NCBI GenBank assembly: GCA_965262505.1
Contig: CBDHFM010000030.1
Span: 4,154,001 to 4,218,000 of the forward strand
Source of the DNA: JACPPO01 sp965262505
GTDB taxonomy: Bacteria > Acidobacteriota > Vicinamibacteria > Vicinamibacterales > UBA2999
Length of the DNA: 64,000 nt
Direction: 5' to 3'
Shown here: piece after piece, positions 1 through 8,360 of the stretch
How positions within the stretch are numbered: the stretch's first letter is position 1
How the letters are laid out: each line of letters opens with the position of its first letter
The notes under the pieces: generated by a model
Databases searched by the model: none
What the model saw: only the letters and a program-made list of their open reading frames with translations
What the model was told of the DNA's origin: nothing
Position numbers and translations under genes: made by a program

Positions 1-1
1 G

Positions 2-388
2 TGGCAACGACGCCCGGAATCGGCACGATCACGAGACGACCGGCGGGTGAAGGTCCTCGTCCAAGCGTCCGTTGACGCGAGCAAACAGCGCTATGGCAGC
101 CCGCGCATTCACGAAGACCTGATCGAGCAGGACGAGCAGGTGAGTCGCAAACGGGTCGTCCGGCTGATGCAGGAAGAAGGCCTGGTCGCACGGGCCCGGA
201 AGCGTTACAAAGTAACCACCATGAGCGATCACGACCAGCCGGTCGCGGCGAATCTGCTCGACCGCCAGTTCGAGGCGGACGCCCCGAATCAGCGGTGGGT
301 CGGCGACACGACCGAGTTCGTCATCGGCAGCAGCGGTAACCTGTACCTCGCGGCGGTCTTGGATCTGTGCTCGCGGTTCATCGTGGGG
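2..388 (+). pseudogene. IS3-family transposase OrfB, 5' part (cut by window edge and by an IS)
   Basis: This frame is open from the window edge and encodes the N-terminal half of an IS3-type OrfB. It has the HTH_21-like stretch 'QRYGSPRIHEDL', the region leading to the integrase core ('PNQRWVGDTTEF', first catalytic Asp) and 'LDLCSRFIVG'. The frame breaks at 388, where an IS256-family element begins. It resumes exactly at 1828 ('WAVSAVNDRH'), so the uninterrupted protein can be reconstructed. The start lies outside the window. The element is non-functional because of the insertion. Confidence 0.9.
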
Positions 389-1819
389 GAGTCAAGCCCA
401 TTCCTAGTTGAAACTCTCCGCGACTCCTGATTGCTTACGCGGCTTTGGTCTTCGATGTCGTCGTGTCGATCTTCAACTCTCGCTTCAATGCGTCACGAAG
501 CCTGGGCAGGTGCCGGTAGCCCATCACCTTGCGTAGACGCGGCTCGATGTCCAGGAGCGCAGTGGCCAGCCAGCGATGGCGTTGACTCGAGTGCTGCCAG
601 TGATCGACCTTCGCACAGCGCTCCTCAATGAGCGCGTTGATGGACTCGAGGCCGTTCGTCGTCTTCAGCGACCGGCCCAGCACACCGTACACCCCGAGGC
701 GATGCAACGTCCATGGTCTCGTCCAGGCCTTCCGCCAGACTGCCGGCCGCGGATTGGTTCCGATCCTCCAGCTCATGCTGGAGCGACTTGAGGGCGGCGA
801 GGGCCTCGTCGTACTCCGGACGGTTGTAGGCGCGCTGGAGACGCTGCCGCCACACCGGCTGCTCACTCTTGGCCAAGTAACTCACCACGTTCTCGCGCTT
901 GTGCCACTGACACCGTTGCACCAGGGCACGGTGGCGGAAGGCTTTCCGCACGGCCGCCCGGAGCCCCTTGCCGCCATCCACGATCACCAGAAGCCCTTGG
1001 GAGACATCGAGGCCCCGCTCGACCAATGACCGGAGGAACGGGGTCAACACCTGCTCGTTCTCCGTGTCCGTCTCGACGATGCCCAGGAACCGTTTGTCCC
1101 CCGTCATCGCGATGCCCAGCGCGACGACCATCGTCGCCTCGGCGAACGTCTTGCCGTCCAGCACGAGGGCCACGACGTCCTCCCCGGAGAGGTCCCGCTC
1201 CTGGCGCTCGCGGAGTTTCGTCGCGCTGGCCTGAATGAACGCGCGGGACACCGTCGACCCCGATAGGCCGATCGCCCTGGGAATCGCCTCGGCGGCCGCC
1301 GCGTAGTTGCGGCACGAGATCCCATACAGCACGCGCCTCAGCAACAGGTCGTTGACTGCGCGACCGCCATGCAGCGCTTCGTACGACCGCAGGGGAATCT
1401 CGCGCTCCGTGACATGGCGAATCCGGGGCACGCGAATCGGCACGCGCTGGCCGGCCAACCCGACCGTCCCGGGGTGGCTCCCATGACGGCGCCCGCCGAC
1501 TGACGGGTCTTTGCGGGCGTCGCGTTCGCCAGCCAGCGCGGGCACTTCCTCGTCGAACCATTCCTCGATGTGCAGCAACCCCAGCGGAATCAAGGACCGG
1601 ATCAATTCCACCTTGGCATCGACCTCCAGCTCCGCGTACCCCTCTCGGTCGATGACGTCGACCGCGCCCAACGTGCGACCTTTCTTGCGCTTCCTGACCG
1701 ATCGTAGGACACGGCTCATCTCGGCTCCTTTCTCTCGTGGCGTGATGTTCGTCTCGCAACGTCATCAAACCACAGGGTTTGGAGCCGCTTCAATTTCCAA
1801 CTAAGTTTCGCTCACACTC
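389..1819 (-). mobile_element. IS256-family insertion sequence, 1,431 bp, with 8-bp target duplication
   Basis: The element sits inside an IS3-type transposase gene. The 8-bp direct repeat TCGTGGGG flanks it at 381-388 and 1820-1827. Its ends are imperfect inverted repeats: the left end starts GAGTCAAGC and contains TAGTTGAAA, and the right end read inward starts GAGTGTGAG and contains TAGTTGGAA. Length and 8-bp duplication fit the IS256 family. The only gene inside is a frameshifted transposase on the minus strand, so this copy is probably not autonomous. Confidence 0.9.
435..1719 (-). pseudogene. IS256-family (Mutator-type) transposase, frameshifted
   Basis: The N-terminal frame (from the ATG at 1719) carries the core motifs of a Transposase_mut/DDE protein: 'VALVLDGKTF' (first Asp), 'VIVDGGKGL' (second Asp) and 'VQRCQWHKRENV'. 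Near 711-716 the reading shifts by one base. The neighbouring frame supplies the expected continuation 'TLHRLGVYGVLGRSLKTTN', the catalytic Glu in 'NGLESINAL' and the basic C-terminus. All three acidic residues survive but in two frames, so one indel inactivates the gene unless a programmed frameshift occurs, which is not typical of this family. Confidence 0.85.
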
Positions 1820-1827
1820 TCGTGGGG

Positions 1828-2202
1828 TGGGCCGTCAGCGCGGTGAACGACCGGCACGTGACCATCAAGGCCTTGGAGATGGCGCTCAAGCGCCGGTGCC
1901 CGGACATCGGCCTCCTCCATCATTCCGATCAGGGTTGTACGTACGCAAGCGAGGATTCTCAGGACCTCCTCGAGGCGCGTGGCATCGTCTGCAGCATGAG
2001 CCGACGTGGCAACTGCTGGGACAATGCCGTCATGGAGAGCTTCTTCTCGACCGTCAAGAGCGAGCGCGGCGAACACGTCGACAGTCACGGCGACGCGAAG
2101 ATGGAGTTGTTCGATCACATCGACGTGTTCTATCACCAGCGACGTCGCCACTCGACGCTCGGCCAGATCAGTCCGGCCGCCTTCGAACGGCAGGCGGCGT
2201 AG
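1828..2202 (+). pseudogene. IS3-family transposase OrfB, 3' part
   Basis: This is the continuation of the gene split at 388. It carries the second catalytic Asp in 'LLHHSDQGCTYAS', the 'RRGNCWDNAVMESFFSTVK' block with the catalytic Glu, and the family's C-terminal 'YHQRRRHSTLG'. The stop is at 2200-2202. Joined to the first part it forms a complete rve-type integrase core. The ATG at 1822 seen in this frame lies in the target duplication and is not the true start. Confidence 0.9.
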
Positions 2203-2383
2203 GGCATGGACGCTGCCATCCCTGCGGACGCACAGAACGCGCCCACAGGGATTTGGAAATCTCGCACAGAACGCGAGATTCCCACAGCGCCCCCACCCAT
2301 CATCGTTGTTGTGAACGAACGAAAGAACAACGGAGACTCAAACAGCGTAGCTAAACCGTCCACCGAATCGGATCAGGCCCAGC
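2203..2383. other. 3' flank and presumed right end of the first IS3-type element
   Basis: No gene is seen here. The stretch contains a clear hairpin, with arms AATCTCGC and GCGAGATT around an 'acagaac' loop near 2257-2280. Close to 2353-2380 is a sequence resembling an IS3-type end (CCGTCCACCGAATCGGATC). It is probably the non-coding tail and right terminus of the IS3 element whose transposase ends at 2202. The matching left end is outside the window. Confidence 0.5.
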
Positions 2384-2466
2384 CCTGTAGTGTGGCTCCT
2401 GCGGAGTGTCACGAGAAGGGCGGGCCAAACCGCCCCACCCCCACAGGGTATTCATGCAACAACGCC
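2384..2466 (-). mobile_element. 83-bp orphan end of an IS5/IS903-type element
   Basis: Read on the minus strand this is a diverged copy of the first ~85 bases of the two complete IS5-type elements at 10803 and 14633. It starts with the same terminal repeat GGCGTTGTTGCATGAATA and runs up to just before the transposase ATG. The rest of the element is absent. It lies directly against an IstB gene remnant, so an IS5 copy once inserted in or next to that gene and was then mostly deleted. Confidence 0.8.
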
Positions 2467-2670
2467 ATCATGCGCCGCTACGAACGGGCGTCGACGCTCC
2501 TGACGTCCAACCGCCCCGTCGATGACTGGGGGAAGCTGCTCGGCGATACGGCGGCGGTCACCGCGCTCCTCGATCGCTTGCTGCACCACGCCCACGTGCT
2601 CAAGTGCGGGCCTCGGAGCTGGCGCACGAAGATCCACACCGACTTGCGCACCGAGGACGCGACGAAGTAG
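2467..2670 (+). pseudogene. IstB C-terminal fragment (IS21-family helper ATPase)
   Basis: The frame encodes only the last ~67 residues of an IstB-type AAA+ helper: 'RYERASTLLTSNRPVDDWG', then 'LLDRLLHHAHVLKCGPRSW'. The Walker motifs are missing, being lost where the IS5-type end now sits. It differs in sequence from the complete IstB at 5349-6077, so it comes from a different IS21-family element. Confidence 0.85.
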
Positions 2671-2887
2671 AACTCACCGGTCTCGGTCAGCCGGCGGAAA
2701 TTGCCGGTTTTGCCCTGTCGATTAATTGCCGGTTTTCAGCTGTCCACCGAGGTCAACTCGAAGAGTGCGGCTTGCGTGTCGACCAGGAGTGCAACGAGCG
2801 GCAGGGACGGGACGGCGGGAGATGCAGCAGCAACGCTCGGACGGGCTATGCGAGACTGCTTCATGGCGGCTCCTTGTTGGTCCCGCG
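2671..2887. other. Right-end region of the degraded IS21-type element
   Basis: No gene is supported here. Two near-copies of AATTGCCGGTTTT lie at about 2698-2712 and 2724-2738. They resemble the repeated end motifs of IS21/IS1162-type elements and follow the IstB remnant directly. The remaining bases up to the next IS inverted repeat show no feature I can name. Confidence 0.45.
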
Positions 2888-2933
2888 CCCCACGATTTCT
2901 TTGGACAGCCTTCTGCGAGAAGGAGAATGAGTT

Positions 2934-3491
2934 ATGTCCAAGGGAAAACAGCACGAGGCTGAGGCCTCGGAGGGAGCCCGGAGGGCGACCGCAGAGGCCT
3001 CAGCCTCGTGGGCGCTCGTCGGCACGGGGCGGTGGTCCGCGCGACGAAAAGTCTCCGTGGTCATCGAGGTCCTCAAGGGGGAATCACTCGAGAGCCTCAG
3101 TCGTCGCCATGGCGTGACGGCGGCGAAGCTCTCGCAGTGGCGTGACGACTTCGTGGCCGGCGGTGAGGCCCGCCTCAAGCATCGCGAGGTCGCCGTCGAG
3201 GGCGCGGACACGCGGCGGCTCAAGAGCGTCGTGGCGGATCTCGCCACCGACAAGGCGTTGCTGGCCGAGAAGATTCGACACCTGGAGGCCGGCCGCCCTT
3301 TGGGCTGGTGGAGGTCGAAGCGATGCGTCACGAGACTTCGCCCTCCACCCACCGGCCGTACGGCATCGCCCGCGTCACGCGCGTGTGGCAGGTGCCGCGC
3401 TCGACGGTCTACGCGCAACGGACCCGGCGCGCCCGGCCGACGCCGGTGGCCAAGCGCGGACCCAAGCCGCCCCAGTCGGATGCGGCGCTGA
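2934..3491 (+). CDS. IS3-family transposase OrfA
   Basis: This is the small DNA-binding protein of an IS3 element. The region 'RRKVSVVIEVLKGESLESLS' followed by 'RRHGVTAAKLSQWRDDFV' is the helix-turn-helix of OrfA. The following 'VADLATDKALLAEKI' segment is a leucine-zipper-like dimerisation helix. Real homology ends near residue 130; the rest of the frame to 3491 runs under orfB and is probably the outcome of no early stop in high-GC DNA. OrfB starts in another frame at about 3308, as expected where OrfAB is made by frameshifting. Confidence 0.75.
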   Translation: MSKGKQHEAEASEGARRATAEASASWALVGTGRWSARRKVSVVIEVLKGESLESLSRRHGVTAAKLSQWRDDFVAGGEARLKHREVAVEGADTRRLKSVVADLATDKALLAEKIRHLEAGRPLGWWRSKRCVTRLRPPPTGRTASPASRACGRCRARRSTRNGPGAPGRRRWPSADPSRPSRMRR

Positions 3492-3744
3492 CGGCCGCGG
3501 TCCGGGCCGTGATCGCCGCGAGTCCGTTCCACGGCGAAGGGCACCGCAAGATCTGGGCGCGCTTGCGGGTGCAGGGGCTGCGCACGTCGAAACGTCGGAC
3601 GTTGGTCGTGATGCGCGCTGCCGACTTGCTCGGCCCTGCGCGGCTGCCCACGCCGGTCGCCGCCCGTCCCCACGACGGCACCATCGTCACCGCCAGTCCC
3701 AACGTGATGTGGGGCACCGATGCGACGGCCACCGTGACGCTGGC
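3308..3744 (+). pseudogene. IS3-family transposase OrfB, 5' part (cut by IS21-family insertion)
   Basis: OrfB begins in the frame of 3308 and carries the N-terminal HTH_21-type region ('FHGEGHRKIWARLR') and the first catalytic Asp in 'NVMWGTDATATVTL'. At 3744 the IS21-family element begins. The frame continues at 6129 with 'ADGHVTIVGAIDHCTAECVG', so the original protein is fully recoverable. The last residues of this ORF up to 3784 are encoded by the end of the inserted element. Confidence 0.85.
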
Positions 3745-3850
3745 TGTGAAGCGGCGTGGAATATTGACCCCCTTGGAGGGGTGATCGGCGTCGAAAACTG
3801 ACCCCCTCGCGATGTGGAGCGTCGGGCGCGTTAGCGCCGACACTGAGGGG

Positions 3851-5362
3851 GTGCTGACAGTGGAAACGATCGCAAGGATTCGACGGGATCACTTCAAGGA
3901 CGGCAGGAGCATCAAGGCGATCGCCCGGACGCGGGGGGTCTCGCGCAACACCGTGCGGAAGGTGCTCCGGCGCGACGAGACCGCATTCCGGTACGACCGT
4001 CAGGCGCCGGCGGTCTACCCGAAGCTCGGCCCGTTCCAGGCGCGCCTGGAGGCCCTGCTGACCGCGCGGCTGAGCCAGTCGCGGCGCGAGCGGCTGACTC
4101 TGATGCGGATGTGGGAGCTGCTGGGCGCGGAGGGGTACGCAGGCAGCTACGATGCCGTGCGGCGCTACGCCCAGCGGTGGCGCCGCGCCCACGGTCAGGT
4201 GGAGACGGCCTACATCCCGTTGACGTTCGACCCCGGCGAAGCCTACCAGTTCGACTGGTCCCACGAGATCGTCGTGCTGGGCGGTGTGACGACCACGGTC
4301 AAGGTGGCCCACCTGCGCCTGTGTCACAGCCGGATGCCGTTCGTCCGGGCCTACCCGCGCGAGACGCAGGAAATGGTCTTCGACGCCCACAACCGGGCGT
4401 TCGCCTTCTATCGCGGCGCCTGCGGGCGCGGGATCTACGACAACATGAAAACGGCCGTCGACGCGATCTTCGTCGGCAAGGCCCGGCAGTTCAATCGACG
4501 GTTCGCCCAGCTGTGCAGCCACTTCCTGGTCGAGCCGGTGGCGTGTACCCCGGCGGCCGGCTGGGAGAAAGGCCAGGTCGAGAATCAGGTCGGGACCATT
4601 CGCGAGCGGTGGTTCACGCCGCGGCTGCGGTTCGCCAGCTACGTGGAGCTCAATGCGTGGCTGCTCGACCAGGGCGTGGCCTCGGCCCGTCGTCAGCCGC
4701 ATCCGGACGACCCGACGCGTACCATCTTCGAGGTCTTCGAGGCCGAGCGGGCCGCGTTGATTCCGTACCGCGGCCCGTTCGAGGGCAGTCGTCTCCAGAT
4801 CGGCACGGTGTCGAAGACGTGCCTGGTGCGGTTCGACCACAACCGCTACAGCGTCATGGCCCGGGCCGTCGGCCGGCCCGTTGAGATCGCGGCCTACGCC
4901 GAGCGGGTCGTCATCCGCCAGGACGGCATGATCGTCGGCGAGCACGCGCGACGGTTTGGTCGAGGGCAGACCAGCTACGATCCGTGGCACTACGTCCCGG
5001 TGCTGAGCCGGAAGCCCGGCGCCCTGCGCAACGGCGCCCCGTTCAAGGACTGGGTCCTGCCGGGGGCCTTGGGCCGCGTCCAGCGCATGCTCGCGCGCCG
5101 CGAGGATGGCGACCGGCACGTCGTGACGATTCTGAGCGCGGTGCTCAGTGACGGCCTCGAAGCCGTCGAGGCGGCCTGTCGGGAGGCGCTCGCCGCCGGC
5201 ATCGCGAGTGCCGACGTGATCCTTAACGTGCTTGCGCGGCACCGGGAGCCAGACCGACCCGCCGACGTGCTGACGCCCGGCGCCCTGGCGTTGCGCGCCG
5301 CCCCGGTGGCCAACTGCGCCCGCTACGACACGCTGCGCGAGGGGCCGCATGCAACGGCATGA
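3851..5362 (+). CDS. istA: IS21-family transposase IstA
   Basis: IstA is the DDE transposase of IS21 elements. The N-terminus has the helix-turn-helix 'SIKAIARTRGVSRNTVRKVL'. The integrase core shows 'YQFDWSHEIV' (first Asp), 'GRGIYDNMKTAV' (second Asp) and 'KGQVENQVGTIR' (Glu). I chose the GTG at 3851, giving 'MLTVETIARIRRD', the usual IstA start, over an upstream in-frame start at 3812 that begins within the terminal repeats. It overlaps istB by 14 bp, as is normal for translationally coupled istAB. Confidence 0.93.
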   Translation: MLTVETIARIRRDHFKDGRSIKAIARTRGVSRNTVRKVLRRDETAFRYDRQAPAVYPKLGPFQARLEALLTARLSQSRRERLTLMRMWELLGAEGYAGSYDAVRRYAQRWRRAHGQVETAYIPLTFDPGEAYQFDWSHEIVVLGGVTTTVKVAHLRLCHSRMPFVRAYPRETQEMVFDAHNRAFAFYRGACGRGIYDNMKTAVDAIFVGKARQFNRRFAQLCSHFLVEPVACTPAAGWEKGQVENQVGTIRERWFTPRLRFASYVELNAWLLDQGVASARRQPHPDDPTRTIFEVFEAERAALIPYRGPFEGSRLQIGTVSKTCLVRFDHNRYSVMARAVGRPVEIAAYAERVVIRQDGMIVGEHARRFGRGQTSYDPWHYVPVLSRKPGALRNGAPFKDWVLPGALGRVQRMLARREDGDRHVVTILSAVLSDGLEAVEAACREALAAGIASADVILNVLARHREPDRPADVLTPGALALRAAPVANCARYDTLREGPHATA

Positions 5363-6077
5363 GCTGATGGGTCTCCTCGGCCAGCTCAAGCTGGCCGGGA
5401 TGCGCGCTCACTTTGACGAGGTCGTGACCGTCGGCCGCAAGCGGCAACGGGCGTTCGAGGTCATCCTGGGCGAGTTGCTGCGGGCCGAGATCACCGAGAA
5501 GCAGGCGCGCTCGATCCGCTACCAGCTCGGCATCGCGAAACTACCCCTGGCCAAGGAACTGACCGAGTTTGCCTTCGCGGACTTGCCGGTCAATCAGGCA
5601 CTCGTCGAGGAGCTGGCGACCGGCGCTTTCCTGGCGCAGCAGCGCAACGTCGTGCTCATCGGCGGCACGGGCACCGGCAAGACGCATCTGGCCATCGGCA
5701 TCGCTCGCACGTGTGTCCGGCAGGGCTCCAAGGCGCGCTTCTTCAACGTCGTGGACCTCGTCAACCAGCTCGAGGCCGAGAGCAAGGCCGGCCGTCCCGG
5801 CCGACTGGCCGATCAACTCACCCGCGTCGACCTCGTCGTCCTGGACGAGCTCGGCTACCTGCCGTTCGCCCAATCGGGTGGGCAGCTCCTCTTCCATCTG
5901 ATCAGCCGGCTCTACGAGCGGACCTCGCTGATCGTGACGACCAATCTCGCCTTCGCCGAATGGCCGCAGGTCTTCACCGACCCCAAGATGACCACGGCCC
6001 TGCTCGACCGGCTCACCCATCACTGCGAGATCATCGAGACCGGCAACGATTCCTGGCGCTTCAAACACCGTGAGTAG
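5349..6077 (+). CDS. istB: IS21-family helper ATPase IstB
   Basis: IstB is the AAA+ ATPase that assembles with target DNA and recruits IstA. The 242-residue protein has a Walker A motif 'GGTGTGKTHL', a Walker B motif 'VVLDELGYLPF' and the conserved 'LIVTTNLAFAEWPQVF' sensor region. It ends 'NDSWRFKHR', a usual IstB C-terminus. The gene starts inside the end of istA and stops about 50 bp before the right inverted repeat. Confidence 0.95.
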   Translation: MQRHELMGLLGQLKLAGMRAHFDEVVTVGRKRQRAFEVILGELLRAEITEKQARSIRYQLGIAKLPLAKELTEFAFADLPVNQALVEELATGAFLAQQRNVVLIGGTGTGKTHLAIGIARTCVRQGSKARFFNVVDLVNQLEAESKAGRPGRLADQLTRVDLVVLDELGYLPFAQSGGQLLFHLISRLYERTSLIVTTNLAFAEWPQVFTDPKMTTALLDRLTHHCEIIETGNDSWRFKHRE

Positions 6078-6128
6078 GGGGTCAACATCCGACGCCGATC
6101 CGGGGTCAGAATCTCACGCCGGTTGACA

Positions 6129-6604
6129 CGCTGGCGGACGGCCACGTCACGATCGTCGGGGCGATCGATCACTGCACGGCCGAATGTGTGGGACTACACG
6201 CGGCGAAGTCCGGCACGCGCTTCGAGGCGTTGGAGCCGGTGCGCCAGGGCGTCCGAGATCACTTCGGGACGATGGCCGCCGGCGTGGCGAGCGGGCTCAC
6301 GATGCGCCACGACCACGGCAGTCAGTACATGAGCAACGACTTTCACGCCGAGCTCCGGTTCCTCGGCATCGTGTCATCACCGGCCTTCGTCCGCCAGCCC
6401 GAGGGGAACGGCTGCATCGAACGGTTCTTCCGCACCCTCAAGGAACAGCTGCTGTGGGTGCGCCACTTTACGGATGTCGAGGACTTGCAGCAGGCGCTGC
6501 GCACCTTCAAGGAGACCTATAACCAGCAGTGGTTGATCGAGCGACTCGGCTTCCGCGCACCCGCCGTCGTCCGTCGCGCGGTTGCGCTCACCACGGCCGC
6601 GTGA
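6129..6604 (+). pseudogene. IS3-family transposase OrfB, 3' part
   Basis: This is the continuation of OrfB from 3744. It carries the second catalytic Asp in 'MRHDHGSQYMS', the Glu in 'GNGCIERFFRTLKEQ' and the family C-terminus 'TYNQQWLIERLG'. The stop is at 6602-6604, 12 bp before the right inverted repeat of the IS3 element. Translation from an internal start is possible, but the catalytic core is split, so the gene is dead. Confidence 0.85.
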
Positions 6605-6724
6605 ATACACTCACCCGGCTGTCCAAGAAATCCGTGGCGGTACAGAGGGCGTGTACGGGCTGAGGGAGGGTTAAAGACGAAGCTGCCAGCAAATCACGTT
6701 TAGCAGACGTGACCAACGATAGTG

Positions 6725-7015
6725 TCTCAGTTTGACGTCCGCGTCGGCGTCTGGGGCGCGGTGCGGAAGGTGTTCCCGAAGACCCGCGAACAGCGGTGTT
6801 GGGGCCACAAGACGGCCAACGTCCTGAACAAACTCCCCAAGGGCGTGCAGGCCAAGGCGAAAGCCATGCTCCACGACATCTGGATGGCCGAGACGCAGAA
6901 GTCGGCCGAGCAGGCATTCGACCTCTTCGTGACGACGTTTCCTGCGAAGTTCCCGGCCGCGACCACCTGTCTCGCCAAGGACCGAGGCGTCCTGCTCACC
7001 TTCTACAGGGTTTAG
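6725..7015 (+). pseudogene. Fragment of an IS256-family transposase
   Basis: About 95 residues of a Mutator-type transposase are preserved: 'KTREQRCWGHKTANVLNKLP', then 'KAKAMLHDIWMAET' and 'CLAKDRGVLLTFY'. The catalytic N-terminal part and the C-terminal part with the Glu are both missing. The frame ends at a stop just after 'LLTFYRV', where homology is lost. The sequence differs from the IS256 copy at 389-1819, so a third IS lineage passed through here. Confidence 0.8.
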
Positions 7016-7211
7016 TGATTCTTCTGGTCCGACCCCTCTGGAGGGGCGGCGCGGACTTGGAGGCCCGCGCGAGAGGTAGGGGAGCTACTTTTTTGGTACC
7101 GGTACAGGGATTTGGACCCTTGCGCAACCAGGGCCGGAGGCAACGCCCGCCGCCAGCCGGGTCGTTGTGGTACGGCCACTGCCGAGGCAGCCGCTACTTG
7201 GAACCTACGTC
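7016..7211. other. Intergenic spacer between IS debris and secreted-protein gene
   Basis: About 200 bases with no open frame that resembles a protein and no tRNA fold that I can make. A short pyrimidine/purine inverted stretch (GACCCCTCTGGAGGGGC) near 7032 could form a small hairpin. I see nothing else. Confidence 0.4.
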
Positions 7212-8075
7212 CTAATTTATCCCGAGTCCACTCTCCGGATCGCCCAAATCCGCGGCGTACGCCTCCATGTCGGAGGGCGCGCAGAGCATTTCGATGATGT
7301 CGTAATCAGGCGCTTGCCGTTTCATCGGAAACCTGTCCATGGGCACCCACGGCTCGGTATAGAACGCGGGATCTGTGACGGTAACGGTGAGCTCCATGAG
7401 ATGCGAATCGACCAGGTGGAATCGTTCCTCCACCGTCATTTGATCGCTCATAGGCCGACCGGTCTCATCCAGCCATACCCTTTCATTTCCGATCAGGCCG
7501 ATGGTGTTCACGACGAACGTTGAATCATCCTCCCACCTGCCAACCGAGTATCCGTACCACCGGTGATCTGGGAGCACCTCAGGGAAGTCGCGTCCGTCGG
7601 TCCAGATGATGCGGTATTTCTTATCGAACTGGTACAGGATGACGACCTGGTTTTCAGTTTGAAACAATTTCGTGTGACGCAACTGAAAAAAATTGGCACG
7701 CGGAAAGCCCAGGGGATCACACTTATTACTCGGATCATTGCTCAGCGACGGCAGCACGGCGCGGTAGCCGTGGAGCGCCCCGTGGCTGTCATAGCTGGCC
7801 TTGCCGGCGGGCGTGTAGGGCGGCTCGTGTACGCCGTCGCTGCGCATGGAAACCGGACCATTGGCCTGAATGCCGGCGCCGGGGCCGTCTGCCGGCTCCC
7901 ACATCCCCGAAAGATCACGAACCGGCGCTGGACCCGGGGTCCCTGGGTCCGATAGCAGGCGGCCCCAGCCGTCGAGAACCGTCAAATCTGCGGTGGACTG
8001 AACGCGTCCACCCTGCGTGTACGCAGCGGCTGACGCCAGTAGCATCGCCGCCACTACCAGGTGCCATCGCTTCAT
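7212..8075 (-). CDS. Secreted protein of the 'GRWEDDSTFVV' family
   Basis: The N-terminus 'MKRWHLVVAAMLLASAAAYT' is a Sec signal peptide, so the ~287-residue product is exported. The body shares with two other genes in the window (55567, 56397) a block near the middle of the form 'GYSVGRWEDDSTFVVNT', followed by 'ERFHLVDSHLMELTVTVTDP' and 'PWVPMDRFPMKRQ'. The function is unknown to me; the family is abundant in Acidobacteriota. An AAAGGA Shine-Dalgarno precedes the ATG at 8075. It stands alone between IS debris and the next minus-strand gene. Confidence 0.8.
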   Translation of the reverse strand: MKRWHLVVAAMLLASAAAYTQGGRVQSTADLTVLDGWGRLLSDPGTPGPAPVRDLSGMWEPADGPGAGIQANGPVSMRSDGVHEPPYTPAGKASYDSHGALHGYRAVLPSLSNDPSNKCDPLGFPRANFFQLRHTKLFQTENQVVILYQFDKKYRIIWTDGRDFPEVLPDHRWYGYSVGRWEDDSTFVVNTIGLIGNERVWLDETGRPMSDQMTVEERFHLVDSHLMELTVTVTDPAFYTEPWVPMDRFPMKRQAPDYDIIEMLCAPSDMEAYAADLGDPESGLGIN

Positions 8076-8360
8076 TCTGGAGTTCCTTTCCCCGGCATTC
8101 TGCTGCTCCGGTTCTCGATATACCTACTGCTTTCTTCGATTTCGTTCAACTTGAGCAACTGCGTGTAGTGCTCATTGTCGGTGCATGACGGTCAAGCTGC
8201 GAACCCCGACGAATCGCGAAGCTGGCGCATGGATTCGAGAAACCTAGCGGTTCGGTTCCAGCTCGGAATGCTTAGGGAAACGCCAAATCGCACGCACACC
8301 TTGAGAAGGCAGTACTACGAGCCCATCCTCCAGGCCAGCCCCAGCCTCATCGTGCCTGCG

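Larger units (their letters stand above)
3745..6128 (+). mobile_element. IS21-family insertion sequence, 2,384 bp, intact istA-istB
   Basis: The element lies inside the OrfB gene of an IS3 element and is flanked by the 7-bp direct repeat CGCTGGC (3738-3744 and 6129-6135). Its ends match as inverted repeats: the left end reads TGTGAAGCGGCGTGG and the right end, read inward, TGTCAACCGGCGTGA, both followed by a TTGACCCC/CTGACCCC block. Additional internal copies of the '(A)CTGACCCC' motif next to both ends are typical of IS21 transposase sites. Both genes look complete, so this copy may be active. Confidence 0.92.
2888..6640 (+). mobile_element. IS3-family element, interrupted by an IS21-family element
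   Basis: Its ends are an inverted repeat pair: 2888-2910 contains GATTTCTTTGGACAGCC and 6617-6640 contains GGCTGTCCAAGAAATCC. Inside are orfA (2934) and orfB (3308-3744 continued at 6129-6604), the usual two-frame IS3 arrangement. The IS21-family insertion at 3745-6128 splits orfB. Removing it leaves an element of roughly 1.36 kb, a normal IS3-family size. I did not find a convincing target duplication at the outer ends. Confidence 0.75.

Noticed and set aside
2861..5389. 842-codon open frame on the minus strand
   Set aside because: It lies opposite istA and the IS3 genes, has no recognisable domain, and open antisense frames are common in high-GC DNA.
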